DNA from: Apostichopus japonicus
Taxonomy: Eukaryota; Echinodermata; Holothuroidea; Aspidochirotida; Stichopodidae
Direction: 5' to 3'
Length of the DNA stretch: 64,000 nucleotides
Assembly: GCF_037975245.1 (NCBI RefSeq)
Contig: NC_092583.1
Coordinates: 11,425,764 to 11,489,763, forward strand
A model generated the notes under the pieces. That model was not told the DNA's origin. It did no database searches and worked only from the letters and a program-made list of their open reading frames with translations. A program made the translations under genes and the position numbers. Shown piece by piece: positions 14,185 through 26,124 of this stretch (positions within the stretch are counted from its first letter, which is position 1; each line of letters opens with the position of its first letter).

Positions 14185-17100
14185 AACATACATACATACA
14201 TACATATACATATATACATATATACATACATACATACATATACATATATACATATATGATTTCTTGGCATGTCCTCTATATAGTAAAAGAATCTTAATGT
14301 ATGAAATAATCCCTATGGACCACGGTGAGTATTAAGTATGGCCCAACGTGTTTACTACGGGTCCCGGGTAATGTGAGGACAGATATACAAATCTGTAATT
14401 CTTAGGCATTGTTATATGCCGTTTATACAGCTGTGCAGTGTGTTATTGATGATAACGTTTACAATATTTCGAGTTTAGAAAGCTTAGAAACTGAGGTGAA
14501 CTGATTGCATGTATGCACCCATTGTACCTCTCCTTCTGTGTTGCATTGTTAAATTGCTTACGAATTTGGAAGTATATATTAGATCCTCCTGCAAGCAGGA
14601 ACTCGCGAAGAAGCCTCATTGGCTTATCGAAGCCGCAAGCTGACCGAAGTCAGTCTCTTACATTCATATTTAACGTCCATGATTATGAATTGTTAATTGT
14701 CAACAACTCTGTAACTGGACGACATACATTAATCTTGGAGTGACTCGAACCGGGGACCTTATGATTGAAAGGCAGCGGCGTTAACCACTGAGCTAACACT
14801 CCACAAGCAGCTAACACTCCACAAGGAAGTGGTTGAAAGAACATACACGGACACCCTTGTAAACAGCACATGATGAAAAATTACAATACAAATATAAGTT
14901 TTTTTTCCTTATTTATTTTGAAATGAATCTCAACTAAAGTTTAACCTAAAAAGACTCGTTAGCCTATGCGATTTATAAAATATCGATTTCAGCGTTGAAT
15001 TTTATTCTGTTGACAAATGCAACAGCTGTTTTTCCTATTTTACAGATGGCATGGAATAACTGCATGTGTCAAGACTATATCATGAAAAGACCAATTCTCA
15101 TTCTCATTCTCATTCTCTTTCTTTTTTTACGACATCTTTAACATTTTAATTAGTAAAAGATCAGCTATAACGGATGAGTAACATAAACTCATCATTTTCA
15201 AGGACATCCGTCTATTACCAAAAAAGAACTTAAAAGAAGAGGAAATATTAAACGGTAAAATAAAAGCCAGCAGGCGTGTGAACTTAGACTTGAGGGTATG
15301 CGTGTGTAAAGGCTATGGTGTGCTACATATATATGACCGTTGTCTTTATGTAAAGGTCTGAACTATTGTAGCGTGCTATTAAAATTTTGCTAAATATTGT
15401 TAAAAGCACACCATGGGCGGTTTTGGCTCTCCTAATTAGGCCTATGTACCGGAATATAAAGACCGTTCAATACTAAAGACAATCATGATTAAATCCAAAC
15501 AGTGAAACAAAATGCATTAAGAGTGGCAGTTTAAAAATGCCTTTGAGGTTTGAGCTAAAGAGTGACCATTATCTGAGTGCCAAGCATATTTTGCTTGGGG
15601 GAGGGGGAGAGGAGGGTGTGGATGGCGAGGGTGTGGGGTGGACGGGCGGGGGACTTTTATAGCAGTTTTGGGGTTCTTTAACAACTTCATCAATTGTGCC
15701 GAAAATTAGTGAATTCGTTATAGGTCCTATAGAGAAAGCTCAACATTTATGTATCGGAAAAAATAGGAAATGATACCGATGTAATTAGTCGGACAATAGC
15801 TTTTTGAATAACATTGCAGTAACGTTATGCATAACCACAATACACCACTAACAAGTATATTTGCTTCAAGCATATTTTGCTTGGAGGGAGGAGGGTGTGG
15901 GGTGGGGAGAGTGTGTGGTGGAGGGGTGGATGACTTTTAAAGCAGTTATTTTGCGTTTCCTCTAACAACTTCATCAATTGTGCCGAAATTAGTGAATTCG
16001 TTTTAAGTCCTACAGAGAAAGCTCAACATTTATGTCTCGGAAAAAAAAATAGGAAATGATACCGATGTAATTAGTCGGACAATAGCTTTTTGAATAACAT
16101 TGCAGTAACGTTATGCATAACCACAATACACCACTTACAAGTGTATTTGCTTCACCTTTTTCCTGGAAGCTGGTAACTTTAGTTAAAAATTGTCTTGAAA
16201 TCGTGACGCCGGTAATCTGCGGATAAATATGCCCAATCACTTCTAGGCCTCTCGTTGAGAAAATAACAAAGTTCAGATGCTCAGCACTTAATGCTATATG
16301 CAAATAATATGCAAATAATATGCAAATAAGCAGGCACAGTTTGGTTTAGTCCTCGAGTGTTTAAACAGGTTAACGTGACGGTGTATAACTCGTACACATG
16401 GCATTAGATACTCAGAAAAACTGATAAAAGTTTTCCTTTATCGTCCTTGTGACCTTTGCTGTATGCAAATAATATGCAAATAAGCAGACACAGCTTGGTT
16501 TAGTCCGCGAGTGTTTATACTGGTTATATCGTGACGGTATATAACTTGTACACATATTGCATTGTATACTAAGAAAAACTGCAAACAGTTTTCCTTGTTC
16601 GTCCTCGTGACCTTTGTACCCGATATTAGTTGCACTCCAGTGATTTTGTACTAACATCTTCGAATTCTGAGCATATTGGCTTTCTGTTATTTTTCATATA
16701 AAAGTACAAACCGCATCTTGTACTCAACAAAACTATTAATATCTGTTTCTTATACAGGTACAAAGTTGTCAATTTAATTTAGAACTATCAAAATAACATT
16801 TTACAACTATCAAATGAATATTTTAGCAACTAATTCAATTATTAGCTAATGAATTTTAATTTCCAAATATCCAAGGAGGATTTCTCGATTTTATCCGTTT
16901 GTCACATCAGTTATTGTGTGTGAGTAATGCTGTGTGAGTTGGTTTAAAACATATGCGGTACTGAACTCAATGTATGCATGAAATCCAAACGCAAAGTTTA
17001 AAGCTTGATGTCACATATTCCCTGGCTAAAGGTGGTCTTCATTGTCTTATGTGGTAGGCTACCACGAACTTCCTCTTGCGGTGACTAAAACAAAGTTAAT

Positions 17101-19894
17101 GATGACGAAACATCTAGATTGAAATAAGGAAAGAAGTCGTGGTAAACTCTTCCGGCTGAAGGGTCATTCGTTGCAATCTTGTGGTAATTATTACTGTATG
17201 GAAGCGTTTGGAGATAGATTCAAATCTAGTACACCGGTGCATGCATATATTATACGTTATTTAAGTAAGAGTGACACCCCCGTCCCGCACCCCCCCCCTC
17301 TCAAAAAAAAGGTTAGCATTTATGTTTGGCGATTTCGTGAAATTTTTATCCTTAATGGGAACCCGATGTATTATTTGAGTGTATACAGATTCTGATTTAT
17401 GTCTTGTAGTAACCCGGGCTTCAAATTTATAGAGTCGCACCATTTGTAATTTCTCATGTGGAATGGGTTTATTTTTTTTCTCAATAATAAGTACAAAAGC
17501 GGGGGTTTTCTTCGATTTGGTTTTGTGATTTAGCATTTCTTAAATGTCAATCTACAGGTTTGTGTGCATGGTTAATCTTTCACATCGCTGTTCCAAAGAT
17601 AGCATACGTCTTACACACATGAAACAAAAGAATGTTACGACTGACGTCACATTTCCGTACTGGTCTGCAGACATACATATTGAGGTCAAATGACTCATTA
17701 CTAGAACCAGACGGGTGGGTGGGTGTTACAGCTCACATTGCTATAGTCTTTGCCAAGGCGTTTGTAATACTCTTTTTCTCGCATTCAAACTGTACATGCC
17801 TCAGAGTCTGTTTCTGCCTATACCACGAATGTGCTGGCTGGCCCACTTTTTTTTTTACATGCCCGAGGATCTGTCCGATACAATCGAAAGCGTTGCCGCG
17901 GGCGTTCTCTGAGCAGTACAGCAAATATATACGGGAAAATAGCTTTATGAAAAAGAAAGGTACACTAGGATGTTCATACTATGGTCTTTACAAGACTATC
18001 ATTGCTGTAACGCAGTCACACGTGCGTGTTTAACTATGTAGAGACGCTGTAAAAGTATGCACTGCACAGACGCACTTTTGTTGTACCCCTATCCAAACTT
18101 GCGATCACCCTACAATTGAACTGCAAATAGATATACTTCTTCTCTCTTTTTGTAGGGGGGGGGGGGGGGTGATAAACTTGCGATTATGGATTAAAAATCG
18201 TTACATTCATGTAGCTCGTTTATGCAAGTATATATTGGAGAACGACGGTAACAATTTTGTAGAGTAATTTGGCGGGAATAGGTCTTCGTAAGGAACCGCT
18301 TAATATATGTTACTCTCTTTTTTTTCCTGCCATGTTCTTCTGATAAAACCGTCTGTATACTAGTCATGGCAAATTGAAAATCTAGCTATTTGTAAAATTG
18401 GAATTAGCAATGTGTTACGTAAAGGGTACAGGCTGCAGGACTTCATGAACTTGCCTTCTGTAGTGGGACCAGTCCCACTGTTACTGGGAGGCGTTAATAG
18501 TGCTCTTTCATACACGTTCAGAAATGAACATTGGTCACTATTGCTAAATTACACTAGGATGTGTAGAAACTATGTAACACTTTAATCACCCTCTATTCTA
18601 CAGTCTAGTTCAATAAATTATATTGATTGAATCCTTGTTTTCTTGTTTCTTTCTTTCTTTTATTCTCTTTAATTTTTTTATTCTCTGTTGTTTGTTCTAT
18701 GTAGAGGCATTATCAGACAGAAATCCGTGCTCTTTCCGTGGTACCATTTTACTGCATAAACAAGCCAAAAAACTCGATCCGTGCACAGATTGTGTCTGTT
18801 TCAATGGAACCACGACATGCAACATTGAGTCTTGCCCCGCAGAACTGGGATGCGAGAGCAGCAAAGTTATTATCATTCCAGAAGAATGTTGTCCACAGTG
18901 TCCATATAGTAAGTATCATTTTATACCATGGCTGCATTTTTTTTCTGATGTTATATTATGTTTTTCTTCAAATAAAACATTTCCCATTCCAAAGTTAGTT
19001 TTACCTTTAGAGTCAGCCTTCAGATATAATATAAAGATAAAAAACGCAGAGGATAATATCTATGATTGACATATATGTAAATATATGTAAATGACAATTT
19101 ATGCAGAGCAAAATTACGCTATACATTATAAAAGTTCACATATGAGGCTTATTGTAACACGTGCAAAAGCCTGTACCACCGTCAAACCTAAAATTAAAAT
19201 CAAAAGTGCCAAATGTCGAATTATGTTTTTGATATTACAACATATTTAACATATAATATACGATGACGTTTGTTGTAACACGATGTGTAATATATGTAAT
19301 TAACATATTGTTGTTATATTTGCAGTTAGTTTTAACGTACGTCGATAAATCAACAAAGACCAATCATTACATTATTAATAGTAACATAGTTTCCTTCTTA
19401 ACTATGTTTCTTTTCTTGTTTTTTTGATACTTATACAGAAATGTTGGTAGCAGATACGCACATTCTACTCGACGAATCAATCAATTTCACAATTGGTGAC
19501 ACGGCAAAGATCAGATTTGGTTTAGATATTGAAGTTGACAGAAAACTGACATCGAGAACCGTTCGTGGTGAAAATCTTTGGAAACTAGGCGCTTGGATGA
19601 GTCCAAACGAAGATGGGTCGGGCCCGAAATTTTCTCACAATGAAAACGTGTTCACGGAATTAGATGCTGCTAAAGAATATTCGAAACCAGACTATCCACC
19701 TTGGGATTGGCAAAAGTTAAGGCACACGTTGATGTTCAGCGGAGGAACGTGTGACGATTTCAAATATTTCTGTGTCGAATTCGGAGAAGCGGACGATCCG
19801 CTACCGACATATGACCTTCCGTTTACTATGGGACCATTGTACGATGAACACGAACGACTGGTAGACTGTAAGCCGCTTGGTACCTGTGCCGGTG
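12202..19894 (+). CDS. Gene A: secreted VWC-domain protein, short or truncated family member (3 exons)
   Basis: Spliced gene with exons 12202-12334, 18705-18908 and 19439-19894, giving 264 complete codons. Order: signal peptide, short Ser-rich linker, one VWC domain with ten cysteines, and one ~150-residue module (module 1) containing NLWKLGAW, a DGSG loop and four cysteines. Both introns are phase 1 with GT-AG borders. The last exon ends at a strong GGTG|GTAAGT donor, but no module 2-4 exons were found in the next 10 kb, although genes B and C carry them. Read through the donor, the frame ends at a TGA at 19984-19986 after a low-complexity tail. The gene is therefore either a 5' partial copy, a short member with an unrecognised terminal exon, or a dying gene. 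The reading frame is intact and well conserved. The product is predicted to be secreted; its function is unknown. Module 1 is closer to gene C than to gene B. Confidence 0.8.
13052..13112. repeat. (TA)n microsatellite
   Basis: Nearly pure TA/TG-interrupted dinucleotide repeat in gene A intron 1. Confidence 0.9.
14072..14258. repeat. (TA)n and (TACA)n microsatellite
   Basis: About 70 bp of pure TA followed by TACATA/CATACATA variants. The open frames here are artefacts of the repeat. Confidence 0.95.
14565..14802 (-). mobile_element. tRNA-derived SINE
   Basis: On the minus strand a 66-nt tRNA-like head (14802-14737) has A box TAGCTCAGTGG, B box GGTTCGAGTC and a closing stem GGAGTG/CACTCC. 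About 170 bp of body follows, ending near CTGCTTGCAGGAGGATC. The first ~20 bp of the head are duplicated just upstream (to about 14823). The internal stems are imperfect, so it is not a working tRNA gene. Confidence 0.75.
15581..16153. repeat. ~286-bp tandem duplication
   Basis: Copies start at 15581 and 15867, both with CAAGCATATTTTGCTTGG, a G-rich segment, CATCAATTGTGCCGAAA and GTAATTAGTCGGACAATAGC. The high similarity suggests a recent event. Confidence 0.9.
16311..16617. repeat. ~154-bp tandem duplication with ATGCAAAT motifs
   Basis: Two copies, each with ATATGCAAATAAGCAG, TTGGTTTAGTCC and GTCCT(T/C)GTGACCTTTG. TGCAAAT occurs five times in the region. Confidence 0.85.
17738..18000 (+). 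repeat. Intron-1 block shared with gene C
   Basis: About 260 bp that aligns, by eye at roughly 80 percent, with the reverse complement of 56153-56410. Shared strings include GTTTGTAATACTCTTTTTCT, CATGCCTCAGAGTC, GCCCGAGGATCTGTCCGAT and TTGCCGCGGGCGTTCTCTG. Same orientation relative to each gene. It could be retained intron, a conserved element or a dispersed repeat. Confidence 0.8.
18705..18908 (+). CDS. Gene A exon 2: VWC domain
   Basis: 204 nt, phase 1 to phase 1, the same length as exon 2 of genes B and C. It encodes a complete VWC-type cysteine pattern: [29 protein letters not shown] and then CCPQCP. NGTT is a possible N-glycosylation site kept in all three genes. VWC domains are extracellular and often bind growth factors or mediate assembly; neither role is shown here. 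The acceptor follows a long pyrimidine-rich stretch ending TATGTAG. Confidence 0.88.
19439..19894 (+). CDS. Gene A exon 3: module 1
   Basis: 456 nt, phase 1 to phase 1. Landmarks: [30 protein letters not shown] loop, [19 protein letters not shown] (C-x6-C) and [10 protein letters not shown] (C-x5-C). It aligns along its whole length with gene C exon 3 (shared DRKLTSR, GGTCDD) and gene B exon 3. It is predicted to be an all-beta extracellular module, which is an inference from the alternating hydrophobic pattern. Confidence 0.85.
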
Positions 19895-20933
19895 GTAAGT
19901 TTGCTGCCCAAGTATGGCCGCTCCCCTATAACGTTCTTTATAAAACTTCACCCCCCCCCCAAAAAAAAAAAAAAAGTGAGAATTGATCACTCTATTTGAA
20001 GAGTGAATTTTCCAACTCTCACCTAAAGGCTGGCTTTCACGCAAATATTGGTTTAATTTGCAAACGACTTCCTCAGTTTCCAATTGTGAGATATATCACC
20101 CTCAAAAAAACAAAAAAAAAATGTATTGAAAATACTATAATATAATTGGAACAATGAAAAAATATTGTTACTTATTAGTCGGACCAATATGGCCTTTAGA
20201 CAGTTATGGGTAAAATAAACAAAGATATTTAAAATAATGTATACATAAACATCATCAAGTTATGACTATATATATATGAAACTCTATAAACATAATTAGA
20301 CCCTTTTCAAAAACATTAGTTGTATAACTTGAGAGGGGTGGGGCATGAGGTGGGGGCACCACATTGACTTTAAATGTTATATATTACTGTAACGAATTAT
20401 GTTCTGAAATGATCACCATTGCTATTTGAGAACTTATATGCAAAATGGCGTTTTAAAAAAAAAAATTTTTGTTCATTTAATTTGTACTTAACATCACTCT
20501 TACACAAATTTCCTAACATTCTACACACTCCATTAACACCACGCTTTTGGTGTTACACCGAATTTCACATATGACGTCATGTTCCGTTTGTCATTTGTCA
20601 CAGTCGTTTTGTTTGTTTTCTATGTATGTATTGTTTTTTTGAAAGGCCACCATTATCCTAAATAAGATTTGTAATTATTAATATTAATATTGATATATTG
20701 TTATTATTATTATTTCATCAGTCGATTGTTTTCTTAAAAATTGAATCAATATTATGATTCATCGTATGCTTTGTTATAATTCTACTTCCGTTAAATTTCT
20801 ATCTCTCCAAACTCATGTGTTCTTGTTCTTGTTCCTTTGATTTTCATATTTTCTTTTCTTTCTATAAAATGATATGTCTAATAGTGAAGAAGGAGCCCTC
20901 GATAGTCCGTGCCACTGCAAGTTTGGAAACCTC

Positions 20934-21112
20934 ACCATGGCATCATGGCACCGTGGCACCGTGGCACCGTGGCACCATGGCACCGTGGCACCATGGTACC
21001 ATGACACCACGGCACCATGACACCATGGCACCACAACACCATTGCACCATGACATTATGGCACCATGGCACCATGACACCATGGCACCATGACACCATGG
21101 CACTATGGCAAT
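20934..21112. repeat. 8-bp tandem array (GGCACCAT)n
   Basis: About 22 copies of GGCACCAT and variants (GGCACCGT, GACACCAT). Because 8 is not a multiple of 3, several frames stay open on both strands and give false MAPWHHGT-type or MVSWCHGA-type proteins. Confidence 0.92.
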
Positions 21113-21365
21113 CAAATGTTACTACTGCTGCTGTAATGTTTTCGAAAAGAAATCTATACAGTAGTTCTTTTCTCTTTGTCATTTATTTGAAAAATTAGAT
21201 TTAAAAAAAAAACGAGTAGATGGAAAATATCAGTAGCTAGACCTAACGGAACATCTGTTATGGCGCTGCTGTGGGGCTTATACATACTCCATTTATCGAG
21301 TTTCCTTTCGACATTTTTTGATGTACTTACTAGAGTATTCATAACAGCCATAAAAGAAATTTAAG

Positions 21366-21606
21366 TAACACACCAGACAATATATATATATACAATATAT
21401 ACACCACAATATATACACCACAATATATATATTCATACAATAAATATATACACCAGACAATATATATAGACAATATATATATATATATATATTTTGTTCT
21501 AGTAAACGCTTGTGTGACCGAAGACGTTGACTGCGATGGCGACGTTGACGACGTTGACGACGTTGGCGACGCTGACGACGTTGGTGACGTTGAAGACGTT
21601 GACGAC
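21366..21606. repeat. ACACCACAATATAT repeats and (GACGTT)n array
   Basis: 21366-21492 is TA-rich with recurring ACACCA(C/G)ACAATATATA. 21527-21606 is GACGTTGAC-type repeat. Frames through it are low complexity. Confidence 0.85.
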
Positions 21607-22956
21607 ACAACCAGTTGACTAAGGCAAAGTATCACTTTCTTGTAATATTGGTTTGATCAGGGAGTTGTTATGATTTGATCTACGTGATATTTGATCATTT
21701 ACAGCGACATGTGACACAGTTAGACATGGTTTTCTAAGCTACATATATAATCGGCATGTATGCAGATATTCATTTACGTCCATATCTTGTCAAGCTATTT
21801 TATCTCTCTCTGTTTTGTCTTTCTTTATATATACTTGGACCGGAATCTCACATCATGACGTTGGATTACCAATCTAATATGAACCCGTTTCGATGTATAC
21901 GTCGGTACCTTCTTCGTTCACAAGAGGACTTGTCAACAGATAAGTTATTTTATTCTTCTATTTCTAAAAAAAAAAACGTGAAAATAGTTGATACTTCTAA
22001 AATAGCAGGATGATTAGTTTTTTAAGAATTTCCATGCATGTTACGAATATATGAACATTTTTGATTTTTTGTTTCTCTCATTGTTTTGGGTGTTTTTCTT
22101 ACAAAGTATGAAATAGCTTGAAAAGTGATAATAAGGTCATCAAATAGGTACTGTGACAATATCGGTCGATATAACTTGATAAACGCCTCCATTTCAATTC
22201 AAGTAAATATTTTAGGCAAAATGAGAAGCAAATATTTAGATACCAAAATAATTCATAGGAGTTCATTTTAATGTATGAACCAACTTAAAGATGGACAAGA
22301 TTACATCACTTGCATCTAAGATCATCCTGAGATCGGCAAAAATTGATAAGCAAATAGTGGGAACTCCACCCACCCCCACTTACACCCCTGTACGGCTATA
22401 CTCCTGCGTTGATGTCCCCCCACCCACCCTCTCCTCCCCAAATCGGATACTCTGGCTACGGGCCTGCTTACGTCACTGTTCTTTTGTTCTCTTTTCCCCC
22501 CTCTTGTTCTCGATCGCATTCTCGTCATCTTCGCTGGGTAACGCTGTTTTCCGTGACGCGTATGGAAGTAAGGAAGCCTGAAGTCATCACACATTGGTTC
22601 ATTGTATATCTTGTGCGTGTATTGGAGAGATAACTACAGACAGACAACAACTATATATACATATCGTCTTCTTATCATCTACAAGTGTCCAGCAGCCAAA
22701 GTTTGGTAGGTTAAACATGAAACACTGGGACAAATCATGTGATTCTATCAACCGGAAACATCTAGTTTGTTCACGCTGGAAGGACGCGTTGGAAAAATCT
22801 GTACAATTATTATGTTGATGATCGTAAAGAATTGTGAAGTTTTAAAAATAAAACAGTAAAACAATAAACAATGGAACATAAAAATATTAAAACATTCCTT
22901 GATTTGGTTTACATCTATCATTAAAAAAGTGGACATTTTGTTGTGGATATATATTT

Positions 22957-23380
22957 GATCAGCTTGGGGCAATGCAGTCGGCCAAATATTTGAGCAGCTC
23001 GGAGCACTGCAGTCGGCTATATATTTGAGCAGCTTGGAGCACTGCAGTCGGCTATATATTTGAGCAGCTTGGAGCACTGCAGTAAGCTATATATTTGAGC
23101 AGCTAAGAGCACTGAGTCGGCTATATATTTGAGCAGCTTGGAACACTGCAGTCAGCTATATATTTGAACAGCTTGGAGCACTGCAGACGGCTATATATTT
23201 TGAGCAGCTTAGAGCATTGTAGACGGCTATATATTTTGAGCAGCTTGGAGCACTGCAGTCGGCTATATATTTTGAGCAGCTTGGAGCATTGCAGACGGCT
23301 ATATAATTTGAGCAGCTTGGAGCACTACAGTCGGCTATATATTTTGAGCAGCTTGGAGCACTGCAGTCGGCTATAAGTTG
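22957..23380. repeat. 35-36-bp minisatellite, 12 copies
   Basis: Unit: GAGCAGCTTGGAGCACTGCA followed by GTCGGCTATATATTT. Twelve copies counted; later copies gained one T. Most copies carry a CTGCAG site. Confidence 0.93.
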
Positions 23381-24086
23381 CTCCAGATCTATTTCATTGT
23401 TAAAGAAGTATTATAGGTGTAAGTAAAGGCTGTACGGCCTCCACGGCTTGTGACGATTTTCAAAGTAAAATTTGTTTTGCATAAGTACGTTTGAATAAAT
23501 TCATATTACGGTTGTACTATACGGTTAGCGAAGCGTAAAGGACGTTTGTAGCTGTTGTTCACGGGCCACCGCCTCCTTCCCATGCACCAGTCACATCTAT
23601 GATTGTTGCTATTGCATTGAAGCTTTTATGAGGGTATGGTACCATCTGGACCATTCCCCTGTAAACCCCCCATACCCTTTTTTCACTTTCTTTAATTTTA
23701 GAAACGTATACCTTCGATCCTCTTGAAAGTTGAAACAACAAAATGTTGAGGTAAGAAATAAATAAGAAAAGCGGTGGTATGAAATGATATATTTCACAAG
23801 ATTTAATCATATTACTTAGACTGATAACAAAGAACTTTTTTAACAATTCATGTTTATTACTCAAGTTTTTTTTATGAATGAATTTTAACATTAATAATTG
23901 TAAATATCTTGCACATTTCCATGAATACAAGCTGCATTATAGAAAGGACATTGGTACCCCATGACAACCCCCCCCCCCCCAAAAAACAAACAAAAAAAAA
24001 ACAATATATATGTATATATATATGTATATATATATAAATGAAAATCGTAATAAGTTGGAAAATCAAGAACAGTGAAAAAACTTTCA

Positions 24087-24158
24087 GCCTCCACCGGGAT
24101 TCGAACCACGGGCCTCCCGCTCTGTACGCGGACACCCTAACCACTAGGCTATGGACGC
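24087..24158 (-). mobile_element. tRNA-like SINE head
   Basis: A 72-nt tRNA-like sequence with A box TAGCCTAGTGG, B box GGTTCGAATCC and an acceptor stem with one mismatch. The anticodon loop GTACAGA would give anticodon ACA, and the T stem has two mismatches, so this is a tRNA-derived repeat rather than a functional tRNA. It continues at lower coordinates into a low-complexity A/T and poly-G tail. Confidence 0.75.
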
Positions 24159-25245
24159 TGATTGTATATCCAGAGGTTCGAAACCGGTAAGGAAGATCGT
24201 AATTCCACTGTAGGCGTTTGTCACCTGTATCGAACAATACTAGTTCTGTTTTTGGTGACATATTTTGCCTTATATACATATATATATATTTATACTTACC
24301 AAAAACAGTCAATACACGTCAAAACTATATACTTATTTAAAACAGCAATGAACTCCGGCTAGTTTAATTCATGTTAAAATAACTATTACGTGTGCGTTTC
24401 AGATAAGAAAATTGAACGTTCTATATAGAATCTCTTAACATTACTTACAAATACTTTCCGCGCAATCGTATTATATTATTAGTTTAAAACAAAAACATGC
24501 TTGAACAAATTGTCATCCCTACCCTCTCACTACCCTTTCACGACCCCTCACTCTCCCTTCTCGAACCACCACCCCCCCCTGTTACTACCCCTCACTGCTC
24601 CCTCTCTAGGATGAGGTATTCTCCTGCAAGACTTGTTTTCCTCCTACCAAGCCTCAGTTTGCTCATTGTACTTCTTCTTCTTCTCCCAGATCCACTGTCA
24701 CCTTTAAAAAAAACTATAAAACATGATTGTTGCTTAAAAATCTTGCAAATAAACAACAAAATATAACATGAGTTCAATCATAATAATTAAAACAGAGCGA
24801 TTGCTTGTTTTCACAAACTTTGTCTATGTGTCTGTCTGTTGTTGGTGAAATAAATACCCTCCCTGGCTAAACAAGATTAAAAATGATATATCAGATAAAA
24901 TAAAACAAGAAGTTACTTTGGAATTCTTCCCAGAAAAGTGTCACAATCTATATACAAGTCAATTGGCATTTAAAAAAAAAAAATCCATGCAAAAGTAGAG
25001 GACGCTATTCACCTTTATTTTCGAAACTTGGCTGGCAATGCATTCTATACCATTTAGCATTTAGTCTTTTTTTCTTACATCTCATATGAAGCTGTAAGAT
25101 AAAATACATTAAAAGATTCAAACTAAAATTTACACACGTTGATATTTGATAACTGGGCATTATCTTTGAGTATTTTACAAGTGAGAGATCGATCGTGGAG
25201 TAGTCTTGACCAGTGGATATTTTACATCCACACGATTTGCAAGTG

Positions 25246-25612
25246 CAGTGGCGTAGGAAGGTACTTTTGAGTGGGGGGGGGGGGCTGAAGACTGATGGCC
25301 GGCCTGGGGGAGGGGTCTAAGGGGAGGGGGTGTCCCCCTCCCCTTTGGATTTTTTTTGCATTTCCAGGTGGCCTCAGATGCAATTTGGTGCAATATAGCA
25401 CACTTCAACTCCCACTCCATTTTGTAAAGAATTTTGCATTTTCACCTGGCCTTAAATGCAATTTGGTGCTCCAAATGAGATTTTTTTCTCATTTGGAAAT
25501 GAAAAAGGGGTTTTCTGACTTGCGGAGCGGGGGGGCGGAATGATACTTCCGCCCCCCACATTTTTCACTGGGGGGCTGGCGCCCCCCAGCCCCCCCGGTT
25601 CCTACGCCCTTG
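25246..25612. mobile_element. hAT-like MITE with poly-G subterminal tracts
   Basis: Termini CAGTGGCGTAGGAAG and, inverted, CAAGGGCGTAGGAACC. Perfect 8-bp duplications TGCAAGTG at 25238-25245 and 25613-25620. No coding capacity. Confidence 0.9.
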
Positions 25613-26124
25613 TGCAAGTGATACCATTTAATTTTAGTTTTATCATGCCATGCACTTGTAAAATCAACTTTTTAACCTTAGTTGCCGTATCACAGTAAAA
25701 ATAAAAATACAGCTTGAAAGGTATATCACTTACTTGCATACTCTTCACCGTATGTCGTTAAGGTGGCTTACATAACCTACAACTACAACAAAACATTAAA
25801 TTACTGATAGCTCATAAAATACAGTTAACACTTGATTATTACTTAATACTTGATACTATTACTTAATACTTGATTATTACTTAATACTTACAATAACACT
25901 TGATTATTACTAACACAGTTGCAGAATATGCTATACCTATTAACCATTTTGTGTGAGTATAAATCTATATATTACAAATTAAGGTACACGTTGCTGGCTG
26001 ATATAAAGATAAACTGTTTTGATGGGTGTGGTGGTGGGGAGTGGGGGGGGGGTGTGGAGGTCAAATCATATCACATGTTAGCAAACCTCCTTGATTCTGT
26101 CGTAGACACGTATGCTCGTCAATC

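Larger units (their letters stand above)
12335..18704 (+). other. Gene A intron 1 (6.4 kb)
   Basis: GT-AG intron, phase 1. It holds (TA)n tracts near 13.06 and 14.07-14.26 kb, a tRNA-derived SINE at 14.57-14.80 kb, two tandem duplications at 15.58-16.62 kb and a ~260-bp block shared with gene C intron 1 at 17.74-18.00 kb. I see no other coding exon in it. Confidence 0.7.

Noticed and set aside
17632-18033. 133-residue open frame on the + strand
   Set aside because: No recognisable domain. It overlaps the intron block shared with gene C, where the frame is broken.
18459-18480. Palindrome AGTGGGACCAGTCCCACT
   Set aside because: Short, single and without flanking duplication; expected occasionally by chance.
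20606-20670. Candidate terminal exon for gene A after GTCACAG, opening VVLFVFYVCIVFLKG
   Set aside because: Right phase and hydrophobic, but unsupported by genes B or C. Could be chance in AT-rich DNA.
20815-21198. Long open frames full of MAPWHHGT-like and MVSWCHGA-like text
   Set aside because: Products of the 8-bp array. Frames stay open on both strands because of the repeat, not coding.
22383-22466. G/C-rich segment ending GGCTACGGGCCTG, like a hAT terminus
   Set aside because: No matching 8-bp duplication and no convincing opposite end.
24087-24158. Functional tRNA gene
   Set aside because: Broken T stem and an anticodon (ACA) not expected in a working tRNA. Better read as a SINE head.
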